A stretch of DNA of 64,000 nt, from the NCBI GenBank assembly GCA_032718475.1, contig JAUCBJ010007510.1, positions 1 through 64,000 of the forward strand. Reading direction: 5' to 3'. A model generated the notes under the pieces. The model was not told where the DNA came from. It worked only from the letters and a program-made list of their open reading frames with translations, and ran no database searches. How positions within the stretch are numbered: position 1 is the stretch's first letter; each line of letters opens with the position of its first letter. Positions 54,682 to 64,000 of the stretch are shown here, one piece after another. The translations under genes and the position numbers were made by a program. This DNA comes from Nemertoderma westbladi (Eukaryota > Xenacoelomorpha > Nemertodermatida > Nemertodermatidae).

Positions 54682-55275
54682 GGTACTACGTACCCTCTTA
54701 CTAACCTCTAACACTAACTCCTACTAACCGGTACTATGTCCCCTCTTACTAACCTCTAACACTAACTCCTACTAACCGGTACTACATACCCTCTTACTAA
54801 CCTCTAACTCTCTCTAACTAATCGGTACTACGTACCCTCTTACTAACCTCTAACACTAACACTTACTAATCGGTACTACGTACCCTCTTACTAACCTCTA
54901 ACACTAACTCTTACTAATCGGTACTACGTACCCTCTTACTACTCTAACTCTCTCTAACTAATCGGTACTATGTACCCTCTCACTAACCTCTAACACTAAC
55001 TCTTACTAACCGGTACTACGTACCCTCTTACTACTCTAACTCTCCTAACTAACGGTACTACGTACCCTCTTACTACTCTAACTCTCCTAACTAACGGTAC
55101 TACGTACACTCTTACTACTCTAACTCTCCTAACTAGTGGTACTACATACCCTCTTACTACTCTAACTCTCCTAACTAACGGTACTACATACCCTCTTACT
55201 ACTCTAACTCTCCTAACTAACGGTACTACGTACCCTCTTACTACTCTAATTCTCTTACTAACGGTACTACGTACC
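54682..55275. repeat. E5 string of GGTAC-TAC-GTACC mini-hairpins
   Basis: About sixteen units separated by cctctaacactaactc spacers. Variants include loop tat and weakened stems such as GGTACTACATACC that keep GGTA/TACC. Confidence 0.87.
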
Positions 55276-55504
55276 TTCTAACTACTAACTCTTACTATCT
55301 AACTTCTATCTGCCTACTTACTGTGTACCTAGTATGTACTATTATTTATTTTATTTTTATTTATTTTATGTGTGGGAAGGGCGTCTCGCCCTCAATCCCA
55401 CCCCCCTCAGTCCAAAACTTGGACGACTAAACTCTACTAAACTTCACTTTAATTCAACTTAAGGTGCTCCCTCTAGAAGACAGGTAACACCTCTACCCGC
55501 ACTT
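55276..55504 (-). other. E5 paired hairpins after the gag-protease stop
   Basis: GGGA-AGGGCG/CGCCCT-caa-TCCC at 55374-55399 and GTCCAA-aac-TTGGAC at 55410-55424. A third, GTCCAA-ctta-TTGGAC (55530-55545), is inside the end of the frame. Confidence 0.75.
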
Positions 55505-58129
55505 TTACGGATCTAACTCTTTCATCTCAGTCCAACTTATTGGACAACTCAGCGACCTAAGGGGTGATTCATCCAGCAGGCAACTCTCCCACTGCCCCCC
55601 TATAGGTCCTCTAATTCTTCGCTCCGCTCTCCTTGTCAATTCGGTTGGCCTTTTCTCCTGTCTTTGAATTTGGAAGTGCTGTCTGCTCTTTATGTTTCTG
55701 AATTTCTCGTGGTCGTCCCTTGGCGGCAAAGTGCCACCCTTCAACTCGTTTCTCGGCGTTATAATGCCGCCCCTGGTGTCATCCTTATTCTTACATGCCA
55801 CCTCTGCTGGCCTCCCCCTTAATATGTGTGCTGGCATTAAAGGCCTCGATGACCCCCGTTCGTCCTTCGGTATACACGATCTCTGCCCATGTAATGCCCC
55901 CTCGCACTCTGTCAGTCCCGCGTGCGTATGCAACACGCCTCATTCTACTTTCCCGGCTCCTCTGTTGTGTTTACTCATGGGCTTCTCTGCCCCTGGTCTA
56001 ATCCTCTCACATCCTCTCCCTTTCCATCTTGTCTTCTTACTCGGCTTCCCCCTTGTCGGTATGCCTCTCAACCGGACCGGCGTCCCTTCCGGACACTCCT
56101 CTGAACACTCCTCCGGACTATTGTCCACCTGCCACTCCACCGGACACTTCTCCGGTTTGTCCTCCGGACATCTTGCCGTCCGCTCCTCTCCATCTCCATA
56201 CCGATACTTGCTGGGATCCTTGTTCCAAACCATTGTCTCTAAATCTTCTGCATCCAAGCTATTCTCCTTCGCCCACTCTCTTGGTGTTGCTTCTACTTCT
56301 AGCTGTCTCCCCCTATCGCCCGTCTCTTGCTTCTCCTCTACCTCTTCAACAGTCCCTGGCACCATGCACCATGAAGTCTCGGTTACACTAAATGGTATAT
56401 TGGTTCTGATTGGGCCAGTCAGCATCCACCCGAATGGTGTTAAAATCGCCACCGGGTCACACTGCCTGTCTTCGCCGAAGACCGTTTGCATTCTCTCGTG
56501 GGCCATCGGGCAGTCCATTCCTACTATGATGGATACTTTCCTAACGTCCACCTCTGGGATTGAGAAGTCGATACTGTCCAGGAATTTATATTGCTCGACC
56601 TTGATGTTGGTTGGTCGCCTGGCGTTGATGTTTATCGACTCTATCACCTGGATGGGGTCGATGTTCGCCCCATAGTCGCATCCCGGTGCTATTGCTGCTA
56701 TTGCGCACCGTCCGGTCCTCATCTCCAGGATCTCATCTTTGCTGGAGATTGTTGTTACTGCCATTCTACTTGGCCTCGTTCTCAATCCTATCTCCTCGGC
56801 CACCCAATTCTCGACTAGTGTGAAGGCAGCTCCACTGTCGACCAGCATCAGTGTGGTCACTGATCGATTGCCTTCCCCAATCACTCGCACTGGTACTACC
56901 CCAAGTAGTACCGTTCCTCTCTTCTTCGCCGCTACTGTGCTCGTTGCCATCGTTTGGCCTTTACTTTGACCGAACTTAATCGGCATCTCCTTGCATTGTC
57001 TAGCTCTATGTCCACTCATCACACATCGTGAGCAGATCTCATTTCTTGCCGCGTATTCTACCTGATCTTCCCTGGGTAGCGCTTGCCAGTACCTGCAATT
57101 CATGGTCTGATGAAGCGCATTTGTATGTAGCTGGCATTTGCGCTTTGGGTCGTAGCCGTCCTTATACAGCGTATTGCGTATCGCAGTTGCATTTGTACCA
57201 AAGTCCCTACTATTCTTATTGTTTGGGCTCGGCCTACTGGGCATACTGGGGTTATGTTTATTTGTGTTGTTATTTTTCCCCTGTCCGCTCCATGATGTGG
57301 TCTTACCCCCGGCTACCTATGGACTAGCAGTCCCCTGCGTCGCTGCGTATGGCAGTGATTGCCTGAGCTTTGGTAATGCGTTTGACACGTTGTGTTCTGG
57401 TTTCGGTCTGTGGTAATCTGTTCTTGGTCCCTTTCCCAGGCTGTCCTCACTATAGACTGGGTCTGTTATTAATTCAGCTTCGTAGTTCAAGAAGCTCGAC
57501 ATCTCTTCTAAACCCGGTTCCGCACCCTTCCTATCTCGAGTGGAGAAAGCGATTTTCCTCCACTTGTTGGGCAACCATATCGGTAGTGCCTGCGCTATCG
57601 TGGTGATGTTGTTGGACGCATTGAGTTCGTAAGGCGCGTCTAGCGTCTTTAGCACGATTAGCGCCTTCTCGACTTTGTTCGCGAACGTCTTAATGCTAAC
57701 GGGATTATCCTGTAGGCCACCCGATGTTATGCCTTTCAGGGTTTGCTGGATGATCTTGGCCGGGTGCCCGTATTCCCTGTCCAGTGCCCGCCATGCCGTC
57801 GTGAAGCCGCCCTCGATGCCCTGGTATTGCCTCACGATGTCATATGCTGGGCCTCCTGTATATACTTGCAGATACTTTAGGCACTCCGCCTGCGTCAAGC
57901 TCTTTGTTAGTATTTCGTTACTATACATGCGCCGAAACTGTAGATATTCTTCCGGCCTACTCCCATTGAGTTTGAACGGTTCCACGGGTGGTAATTCGAT
58001 CCTAGTTTTTAGCGCATCGATTAACGTGGCCATCCCCATCGCTTGCGCTTCCAATGGGTTCGATGGATATTGTATAGTTTCTCCTGTTGGGTGCGGTCCG
58101 TCCGTCCTATTTCCTGGCTTCCTTTGGCT
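55505..58129 (-). pseudogene. E5 Gag-protease polyprotein, truncated
   Basis: A single frame from 58129 to 55505 with two nonsense codons (CAG-to-TAG just below 57317; GGA-to-TGA near 55938). Capsid region, boxes CQLHTNALHQTMNC and CSRCVMSGHRARQC, protease LVDSGAAF and LTPFGWMLTGP, then EECSEECPEG-type repeats and the C-terminal tail are all recognisable. The N-terminal half of Gag is missing because homology stops at 58129. It matches E3 (42825-45243) closely in inverted orientation. Not expected to yield a full product. Confidence 0.83.
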
Positions 58130-58258
58130 CATCATTATGATACGCAATCATTTATTCTAGAGTAAGCTGTAGGCCTGCCGACAATAAGACCAAGAAAGAT
58201 ACCGGTACTAGGCCTATACAGTTTTTATCCCTGAGTCAGACTACAGCCAGACAGCACA
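58130..58258 (+). promoter_or_regulatory. Putative LINE 5' UTR
   Basis: Sequence between the E5 remnant and the ATG. LINEs of this type carry internal promoters here; no specific motif recognised. Confidence 0.4.
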
Positions 58259-61200
58259 ATGTCCCCGCTCTTAATCTCCACAGTTTTCATCGTTCTGGGT
58301 CGTTTCGTTGTGGCAGAACCATCCGATCCGCGGGGTAACCCTGCAACCCACCCAATACCCGTATTGGACTGGTTTGCGGAACACCCTGTCGCTACCGTTT
58401 CGAACTGCCGCGCCGAATCGACGGAGATGTGGTCGACGAGTGGATTTAGCCTCTACTGCCTTCGTCGGGGAAGAAGATCTTGGGTCTCCTCTCCACGATC
58501 TAGAGGCCTAATCGCTAAACTCTGTCTACTGTCTCTGGCTGGGGATATTGAGACCAACCCAGGACCCAGCAGGACGCGGGCCCCGAAGATCAACTGTCCC
58601 GTCTGTCAACGAGGAACAAACTCTCGGAGTAAGATCGTCCAATGCGAGAGTTGTGACACATTTGTACATTTAAAATGTTACCGTAGGAAACGCAGTAATT
58701 TATTCTCCACCAGAAACAATCTTGAACCAAGTTTTCTCTGCAATAGCTGTATTTTTACCGAACTTCCCTTTCATGATACAATTTTAGAATCAGAAACCGA
58801 CGATTCATTTCTCACATCGCCTCTGCAAACTCCAAGTGATGCTGAGAGTGAAACTTTTAATTTTTTTAAGAAAAAAGGTCTGCATTTTTTGCACTTAAAC
58901 GCACGATCTCTGCTTCCAAAACTTTCCGAAATTCGTATTTTAATCAATAAATCCAACCCAGCAGTTTTAACAATCTCTGAAACTTGGCTCGATGATAGTG
59001 TTTCTGATGGAGAAATTTATATTGATAATTACGTAGTTTTACGTAAGGATAGGGACAGACACGGTGGTGGTGTCTGTACTTACATTCGATGTGATTTAGC
59101 TTTTAATCGTAGGGAAGATTTAGAGACTTGTGACGAAGTTTTACTGGTGGAACTTTTACTTCCTAAAACTAAACCTATTTTAATCGGTACTTTATATCGG
59201 CCCCCTAAACAATCAGATTTTTTGCAAAATTTTGAAAATACAATTTTATGTAATCTTAGGTCAGACTGTGAAATATATTTCTTAGGTGATTTTAATATCT
59301 GTTACCATCACAAAGCATCCCCCATCTGTAAACAGTACCAAAGTATTTTAAATTTGTTTGGTTTAAAACAAATTATTCGAGATTCTACCAGAATTACCAG
59401 TAAAACTTATACTTTACTAGATCACATCCTTTGTAATAATACCGATATTATTTCTCAATCTGGGGTTTTACCTATAGGTCTAAGCGATCATTTTATAGTT
59501 TTTTGCACAAGAAAGACACAAAAATCTTTTTTCGGGGATCATAAAACAGTAACAGTTAGGTCTATGAAAAATTACAGCAAGGAACGCTTTTTAAGTTTGT
59601 TAGTTAATTCTGACTGGGAACCCTGTTTTAAGGCCGCTGACATTAACCTTGCGTACACTGTTTTTAAAGATATATTTTTAAAGGCACTTAATACTGTAGC
59701 ACCAATTAAAGAAATTAGACTTAAACAACGCACTGAGCCCTGGATGACCTCGGGTATTCTTAGTAATATCAGAGAAAGAGATAACTATTTGTATAAATTT
59801 AGGAAATACCGTGTTTTAGCTGATTATAATAATTACTGCAAATATAGAAACCTTGTCCAACGGGAAATAAAAAAAGCTAAATCTGAATATTTGTACAACA
59901 AAATAAGTGAGAATAAAGATAATCCTAAAAGTCTATGGTCTACCCTAAAATCTTTAGGTTATAAAAACCTAAAATCTAAATCGAATATTGTTCTGCAAGA
60001 TAACGGTGAGCTGATTCATGATCATACTCTAGTTAGTAATTTATTTAATAATTATTTTACTAATGTTGCCTCTAATTTAGTTAAGAAATTACCGTTATCA
60101 AGTAATAAATATAGTATAGGGTCCGAAACTCTAAATAATTTTTATTTAGAAAAGTTACAAAATTCAGAAAAGTTATTTTTAAAACCCGTTTCTGAGGATT
60201 TCGTTTTTAAAAATCTACTTAGCCTATCAGCCTCAAAAAGTACCGGTCTAGATCTAATACCTGCCCGTTTTCTTAAGGATGGTGCTGAAGTACTTAAAGT
60301 GCCTATTACTTTTATTATTAATTACTCTATCGTAGATAATGTAGTACCAGACGAACTGAAATTAGCTAAGGTTGTTCCTCTGTATAAAAAGAATAGTAAA
60401 GTAGAACCCTGTAATTACAGACATGTTAGTATCTTAAGTATTGTATCTAAAATTCTAGAACGTTCTGTTTTTCTACAGCTGGAGGCACATCTTAGTAGGC
60501 TAAATCTGATCTATGAACTTCAGTCCGGTTTTCGTAAATCATATTCTACAGACACCTGCCTTATTAACTTAACTGATACAATTAGATGTAATAACGCAAA
60601 GGGTTTATATACTGGTATGGTAATGTTGGACCTACAAAAGGCTTTCGATACTGTAGATCACGAAATTCTGCTTGGTAAGTTAGGCCTGATGGGTGTAGGT
60701 TCTATAGACTGGTTCAAGTCCTACCTGTCAGACAGAGGTCAAACTGTAGTCATTAGCAAATCGCTGTCTACTGTACAAGAGATTACCTGTGGTGTACCGC
60801 AAGGTAGTATATTAGGTCCTCTGCTTTTTGTATGCTATGTAAATGATATGATAAGTAGTATAGATCCCGATTTTAAACTCATTTTATATGCCGACGACAG
60901 TGCTCTTATTTTCTCTCATAAAGATCCTATCCATATTTCCCAAAAGTTAAGTGCAGTTCTAGAATCCTGTAATGAGTGGTTGGTTGATAATAAGCTATCC
61001 ATTCACTACGGTAAAACTGAAAGTATTTTGTTTGGTTCCAAAAGAAAGTTAAAGAAGGTAACTAAGTTTGAAGTCACTAGTAATGGACATAAGATTGAAA
61101 ATAAAAAGGAAGTTAAATATTTAGGCGCCACATTGGATAACTGCTTATCAGGAGAAAGTACAGTGAAAAATATTTTCTCGAAAGTTAACAGTAGGCTTAG

Positions 61201-61756
61201 GTTTCTATACAGAAATAAAAATAGTTTGAACACCGACTCCCGCAAGTTACTTTGCTCTTCTTTAATACAGTGTCACATGGACTATGCGTGCTCTTCTTGG
61301 TATGAAGGCTTAACCAAACAGCTTAAATGTAAATTACAAGTAGCTCAGAATAAAGTAGTACGATTTATTAAAGACTACAAACCTAGGCATCACCTAACTC
61401 CAGATGACTTTTCTGAATCTGGACTACTTAACTTAGATAGTAGAGTTAAGCAGCTACGCCTTAACCATGTGCATAAAGTGTATAATGGTAAATGTCCCAA
61501 TTACCTAAAACAAAGATTCAACAGAGTACGCGATACACACTCTTACAGTACCAGAGCTAGTGCTTCAAACTTCTACCTCCCGAATTGTAAATCCTTTGAA
61601 TCTGATACCTTCTTTTTTAACGGCATAAAAAATTGGAACGCTCTGCCTAATGAAATTAAAAACCTAAATAATCAACATTCTTTTAAATCTGCAATTAAAT
61701 CTCACCTCCGTGTGCAATGTAAAAATAGGTACAATAGTCCTACAGTAAGTTATTAG
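58259..61756 (+). CDS. CR1-like LINE polyprotein: 2A, PHD finger, endonuclease, RT
   Basis: Intact, 1,165 codons. The N-terminus is signal-peptide-like (hydrophobic about 4-19). A 2A motif GDIETNPGP lies at 95-103 (consensus D-[VI]-E-x-N-P-G-P) after a Leu-rich stretch, predicted to make ribosomes skip between G102 and P103. A PHD-type zinc finger follows: C113, C116, C129, C132, H137, C140, C161, C164. The apurinic-type endonuclease covers about 209-415 (LNARS, ISETWL, LGDFN, LSDH with D410-H411). RT has LDLQKAFD (D791), [13 protein letters not shown] (845-857) and YADD (877-880), then the C-terminal block typical of CR1/L2-type LINEs. Role: target-primed reverse transcription. No lesion seen, so it could be active. 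Confidence 0.93.
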   Translation: MSPLLISTVFIVLGRFVVAEPSDPRGNPATHPIPVLDWFAEHPVATVSNCRAESTEMWSTSGFSLYCLRRGRRSWVSSPRSRGLIAKLCLLSLAGDIETNPGPSRTRAPKINCPVCQRGTNSRSKIVQCESCDTFVHLKCYRRKRSNLFSTRNNLEPSFLCNSCIFTELPFHDTILESETDDSFLTSPLQTPSDAESETFNFFKKKGLHFLHLNARSLLPKLSEIRILINKSNPAVLTISETWLDDSVSDGEIYIDNYVVLRKDRDRHGGGVCTYIRCDLAFNRREDLETCDEVLLVELLLPKTKPILIGTLYRPPKQSDFLQNFENTILCNLRSDCEIYFLGDFNICYHHKASPICKQYQSILNLFGLKQIIRDSTRITSKTYTLLDHILCNNTDIISQSGVLPIGLSDHFIVFCTRKTQKSFFGDHKTVTVRSMKNYSKERFLSLLVNSDWEPCFKAADINLAYTVFKDIFLKALNTVAPIKEIRLKQRTEPWMTSGILSNIRERDNYLYKFRKYRVLADYNNYCKYRNLVQREIKKAKSEYLYNKISENKDNPKSLWSTLKSLGYKNLKSKSNIVLQDNGELIHDHTLVSNLFNNYFTNVASNLVKKLPLSSNKYSIGSETLNNFYLEKLQNSEKLFLKPVSEDFVFKNLLSLSASKSTGLDLIPARFLKDGAEVLKVPITFIINYSIVDNVVPDELKLAKVVPLYKKNSKVEPCNYRHVSILSIVSKILERSVFLQLEAHLSRLNLIYELQSGFRKSYSTDTCLINLTDTIRCNNAKGLYTGMVMLDLQKAFDTVDHEILLGKLGLMGVGSIDWFKSYLSDRGQTVVISKSLSTVQEITCGVPQGSILGPLLFVCYVNDMISSIDPDFKLILYADDSALIFSHKDPIHISQKLSAVLESCNEWLVDNKLSIHYGKTESILFGSKRKLKKVTKFEVTSNGHKIENKKEVKYLGATLDNCLSGESTVKNIFSKVNSRLRFLYRNKNSLNTDSRKLLCSSLIQCHMDYACSSWYEGLTKQLKCKLQVAQNKVVRFIKDYKPRHHLTPDDFSESGLLNLDSRVKQLRLNHVHKVYNGKCPNYLKQRFNRVRDTHSYSTRASASNFYLPNCKSFESDTFFFNGIKNWNALPNEIKNLNNQHSFKSAIKSHLRVQCKNRYNSPTVSY

Positions 61757-62085
61757 TTTATTAATTATTTACTATTTATACTGTAATTACGTTTTATAAT
61801 AAATTGTTCTGTACATTACATCTTTATCGTTGAGTCGGGCATTGTCACGCTCTCGGTAAAGTTGTACATGTACATAGTGTAATTACGTTTTATATTGGTT
61901 TTAGGTTAGCGTAGTGTAATATTGTATTTGTAACCAAGTAACATAAAGGACCCCCTTGGAAATAAGCTGCAAAGCTTTAGGGGTAATCCTATATGTTATG
62001 TTGGACAATACCTTTATACCGGTACATTGTTTGGTGTATTTGTTATTGTTTTTTACATAATGTATAAATAAATCTATCTATCTAT
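61757..62085 (+). other. LINE 3' UTR with (ATCT)n tail
   Basis: AT-rich, with polyadenylation-like ATAAATAAA next to the terminal ATCT repeats (about 62071-62085). Confidence 0.75.
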
Positions 62086-63738
62086 CTGTCTCTGGCTGGG
62101 GATATTGAGACCAACCCAGGACCCAGCAGGACGCGGGCCCCGAAGATCAACTGTCCCGTCTGTCAACGAGGAACAAACTCTCGGAGTAAGATCGTCCAAT
62201 GCGAGAGTTGTGACACATTTGTACATTTAAAATGTTACCGTAGGAAACGCAGTAATTTATTCTCCACCAGAAACAATCTTGAACCAAGTTTTCTCTGCAA
62301 TAGCTGTATTTTTACCGAACTTCCCTTTCATGATACAATTTTAGAATCAGAAACCGACGATTCATTTCTCACATCGCCTCTGCAAACTCCAAGTGATGCT
62401 GAGAGTGAAACTTTTAATTTTTTTAAGAAAAAAGGTCTGCATTTTTTGCACTTAAACGCACGATCTCTGCTTCCAAAACTTTCCGAAATTCGTATTTTAA
62501 TCAATAAATCCAACCCAGCAGTTTTAACAATCTCTGAAACTTGGCTCGATGATAGTGTTTCTGATGGAGAAATTTATATTGATAATTACGTAGTTTTACG
62601 TAAGGATAGGGACAGACACGGTGGTGGTGTCTGTACTTACATTCGATGTGATTTAGCTTTTAATCGTAGGGAAGATTTAGAGACTTGTGACGAAGTTTTA
62701 CTGGTGGAACTTTTACTTCCTAAAACTAAACCTATTTTAATCGGTACTTTATATCGGCCCCCTAAACAATCAGATTTTTTGCAAAATTTTGAAAATACAA
62801 TTTTATGTAATCTTAGGTCAGACTGTGAAATATATTTCTTAGGTGATTTTAATATCTGTTACCATCACAAAGCATCCCCCATCTGTAAACAGTACCAAAG
62901 TATTTTAAATTTGTTTGGTTTAAAACAAATTATTCGAGATTCTACCAGAATTACCAGTAAAACTTATACTTTACTAGATCACATCCTTTGTAATAATACC
63001 GATATTATTTCTCAATCTGGGGTTTTACCTATAGGTCTAAGCGATCATTTTATAGTTTTTTGCACAAGAAAGACACAAAAATCTTTTTTCGGGGATCATA
63101 AAACAGTAACAGTTAGGTCTATGAAAAATTACAGCAAGGAACGCTTTTTAAGTTTGTTAGTTAATTCTGACTGGGAACCCTGTTTTAAGGCCGCTGACAT
63201 TAACCTTGCGTACACTGTTTTTAAAGATATATTTTTAAAGGCACTTAATACTGTAGCACCAATTAAAGAAATTAGTCTTAAACAACGCACTGAGCCCTGG
63301 ATGACCTCGGGTATTCTTAGTAATATCAGAGAAAGAAAGAGATAACTATTTGTATAAATTTAGGAAATACCGTGTTTTAGCTGATTATAATAATTACTGC
63401 AAATATAGAAACCTTGTCCAACGGGAAATAAAAAAAGCTAAATCTGAATATTTGTACAACAAAATAAGTGAGAATAAAGATAATCCTAAAAGTCTATGGT
63501 CTACCCTAAAATCTTTAGGTTATAAAAACCTTAAATCTAAATCGAATATTGTTCTGCAAGATAACGGTGAGCTGATTCATGATCATACTCTAGTTAGTAA
63601 TTTATTTAATAATTATTTTACTAATGTTGCCTCTAATTTAGTTAAGAAATTACCGTTATCAAGTAATAAATATAGTATAGGGTCCGAAACTCTAAACAAT
63701 TTTTATTTAGAAAAGTTACAAAATTCAGAAAAGTTATA
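62086..63738 (+). mobile_element. Second CR1-like LINE copy, truncated at both ends
   Basis: Nearly identical to 58529-60174 (offset 3,557). It begins within the 2A-coding segment directly after the first copy's ATCT tail and ends at ttat (about 63738), where homology stops. Confidence 0.92.
62086..63738 (+). pseudogene. Truncated LINE polyprotein (2A core, PHD finger, endonuclease)
   Basis: The frame is open from the junction through the 2A core, PHD finger and whole endonuclease, then stops at 63345. A 4-bp duplication (gaaagaaagagataac versus gaaagagataac near 63336) shifts it; the matching downstream frame (63350-63754) continues to the homology end. RT is absent. One amino-acid change relative to the first copy (Arg to Ser, near 63274) was noticed. 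No start codon precedes the 2A core. Confidence 0.88.
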
Positions 63739-64000
63739 TTGGAAGAGACGGTAACAATACCTGCAATATCCTACTGTAAAGTTTGTAAATCAAATCATAA
63801 ATCCGACCTTCTCACCAAAACAGTAAACTCTAAGTAAGCGAATATATTGCAGTATCGATCTCTTATAACCGGTGAGGCAGAAAACAGTCTACGAGCAGAC
63901 AAACTTCGATAAAACAAAATCCCGCGCAGCGAATCCTAAAATCAGGCTGACTCACTGACGGACTAAGAGGCTCGTACACTTTGCCGCGGTGTGATTTATA
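63739..64000. other. Unassigned flank
   Basis: No similarity to any other part of the window and no gene recognised in these 262 bases. Confidence 0.6.

Larger units (their letters stand above)
45290..58129 (-). mobile_element. E5: truncated copy, interrupted by E4 and a LINE fragment
   Basis: Same family, minus strand, in pieces: ORFX (47716-45290, with a LINE fragment at 46605-47639), then E4 (47785-54254), then spacer, mini-hairpin array and gag-protease (54260-58129). The order gag-protease, array, ORFX matches E2. Both LTRs and the Gag N-terminal half are missing: the 3' end is lost at the 45,290 rearrangement, and the 5' side stops at 58129 where CR1-like LINE sequence begins. The pre-E4 target is confirmed by the gatga duplication. 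Confidence 0.85.
58130..62085 (+). mobile_element. CR1-like LINE, apparently full length
   Basis: A 5' leader of about 130 bp (start boundary inferred from the end of E5 homology), one intact ORF, and a 3' UTR ending in an (ATCT)n tail with ATAAATAAA just before it. Microsatellite 3' tails and the endonuclease-RT order fit the CR1/L2/Jockey-type LINE group. The 3' end abuts a second copy, so no TSD can be read. Confidence 0.87.

Noticed and set aside
1-64000. tRNA, rRNA or host protein-coding genes
   Set aside because: None recognised by eye; every sizeable coding-like stretch is assigned to a repeat or transposable element. Weak small RNA genes could be missed without a covariance-model scan.

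Overview
The window looks like a heavily nested, transposon-rich block from an invertebrate animal genome, probably marine. I found no host protein-coding gene, rRNA or tRNA. The metazoan signs are BEL/Pao-type gag, aspartic protease and reverse transcriptase (RT), and a CR1-like LINE carrying a 2A ribosome-skipping motif. No species can be named from sequence alone.

Layout. (1) 1-13,770 is a minisatellite/satellite array of about 49-bp units, organised into kilobase-scale higher-order repeats. (2) 13,815-21,620 is LTR element E1 (minus strand, TSD catac). (3) 21,626-27,420 is unassigned DNA followed by a decayed autonomous-type BEL/Pao element whose RT has lost its YVDD segment. (4) From 27,421 there is E3 (plus strand), interrupted at 29,712-41,530 by E2 (minus strand, LTRs that look identical, TSD tagaa). 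(5) At about 45,243-45,290 E3 is fused through a small inverted filler to E5, a closely related copy in the opposite direction (45,290-58,129, minus). E5 is itself interrupted by a 5'-truncated LINE fragment (46,605-47,639) and by E4 (47,785-54,254, minus, TSD gatga). (6) 58,130-62,085 is a full-length-looking CR1-like LINE with an intact 1,165-codon ORF, joined head-to-tail to a truncated second copy (62,086-63,738).

E1-E5 are one family. The LTRs are about 540-570 bp, begin TGTTA and end TCACA in the sense direction. They have a G-run polypurine tract and one long gag-protease reading frame. In order this frame encodes a charged N-terminus, coiled coil, Gly run, Asn-rich region, tandem VGHVV-type repeats, a DUF1759-like capsid region, zinc knuckles and an A17-type protease. 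No copy shows RT, RNase H or integrase, so the family looks non-autonomous and would need enzymes in trans. The longer copies (E2, E5) carry a second, unrelated gag-like gene (ORFX) with three CCHC knuckles. The most compact copy (E4) has lost capsid and protease yet has nearly identical LTRs.

The most striking signal is structural. The elements are full of short near-perfect hairpins: in the LTR around the poly(A) site, beside the polypurine tract, just after the gag-protease stop, flanking ORFX, and as long tandem strings of small hairpins in the 3' non-coding region. Between copies and between units, variable bases fall mainly in the loops or change together with their partners. That suggests structure at the RNA or single-strand level is being maintained.
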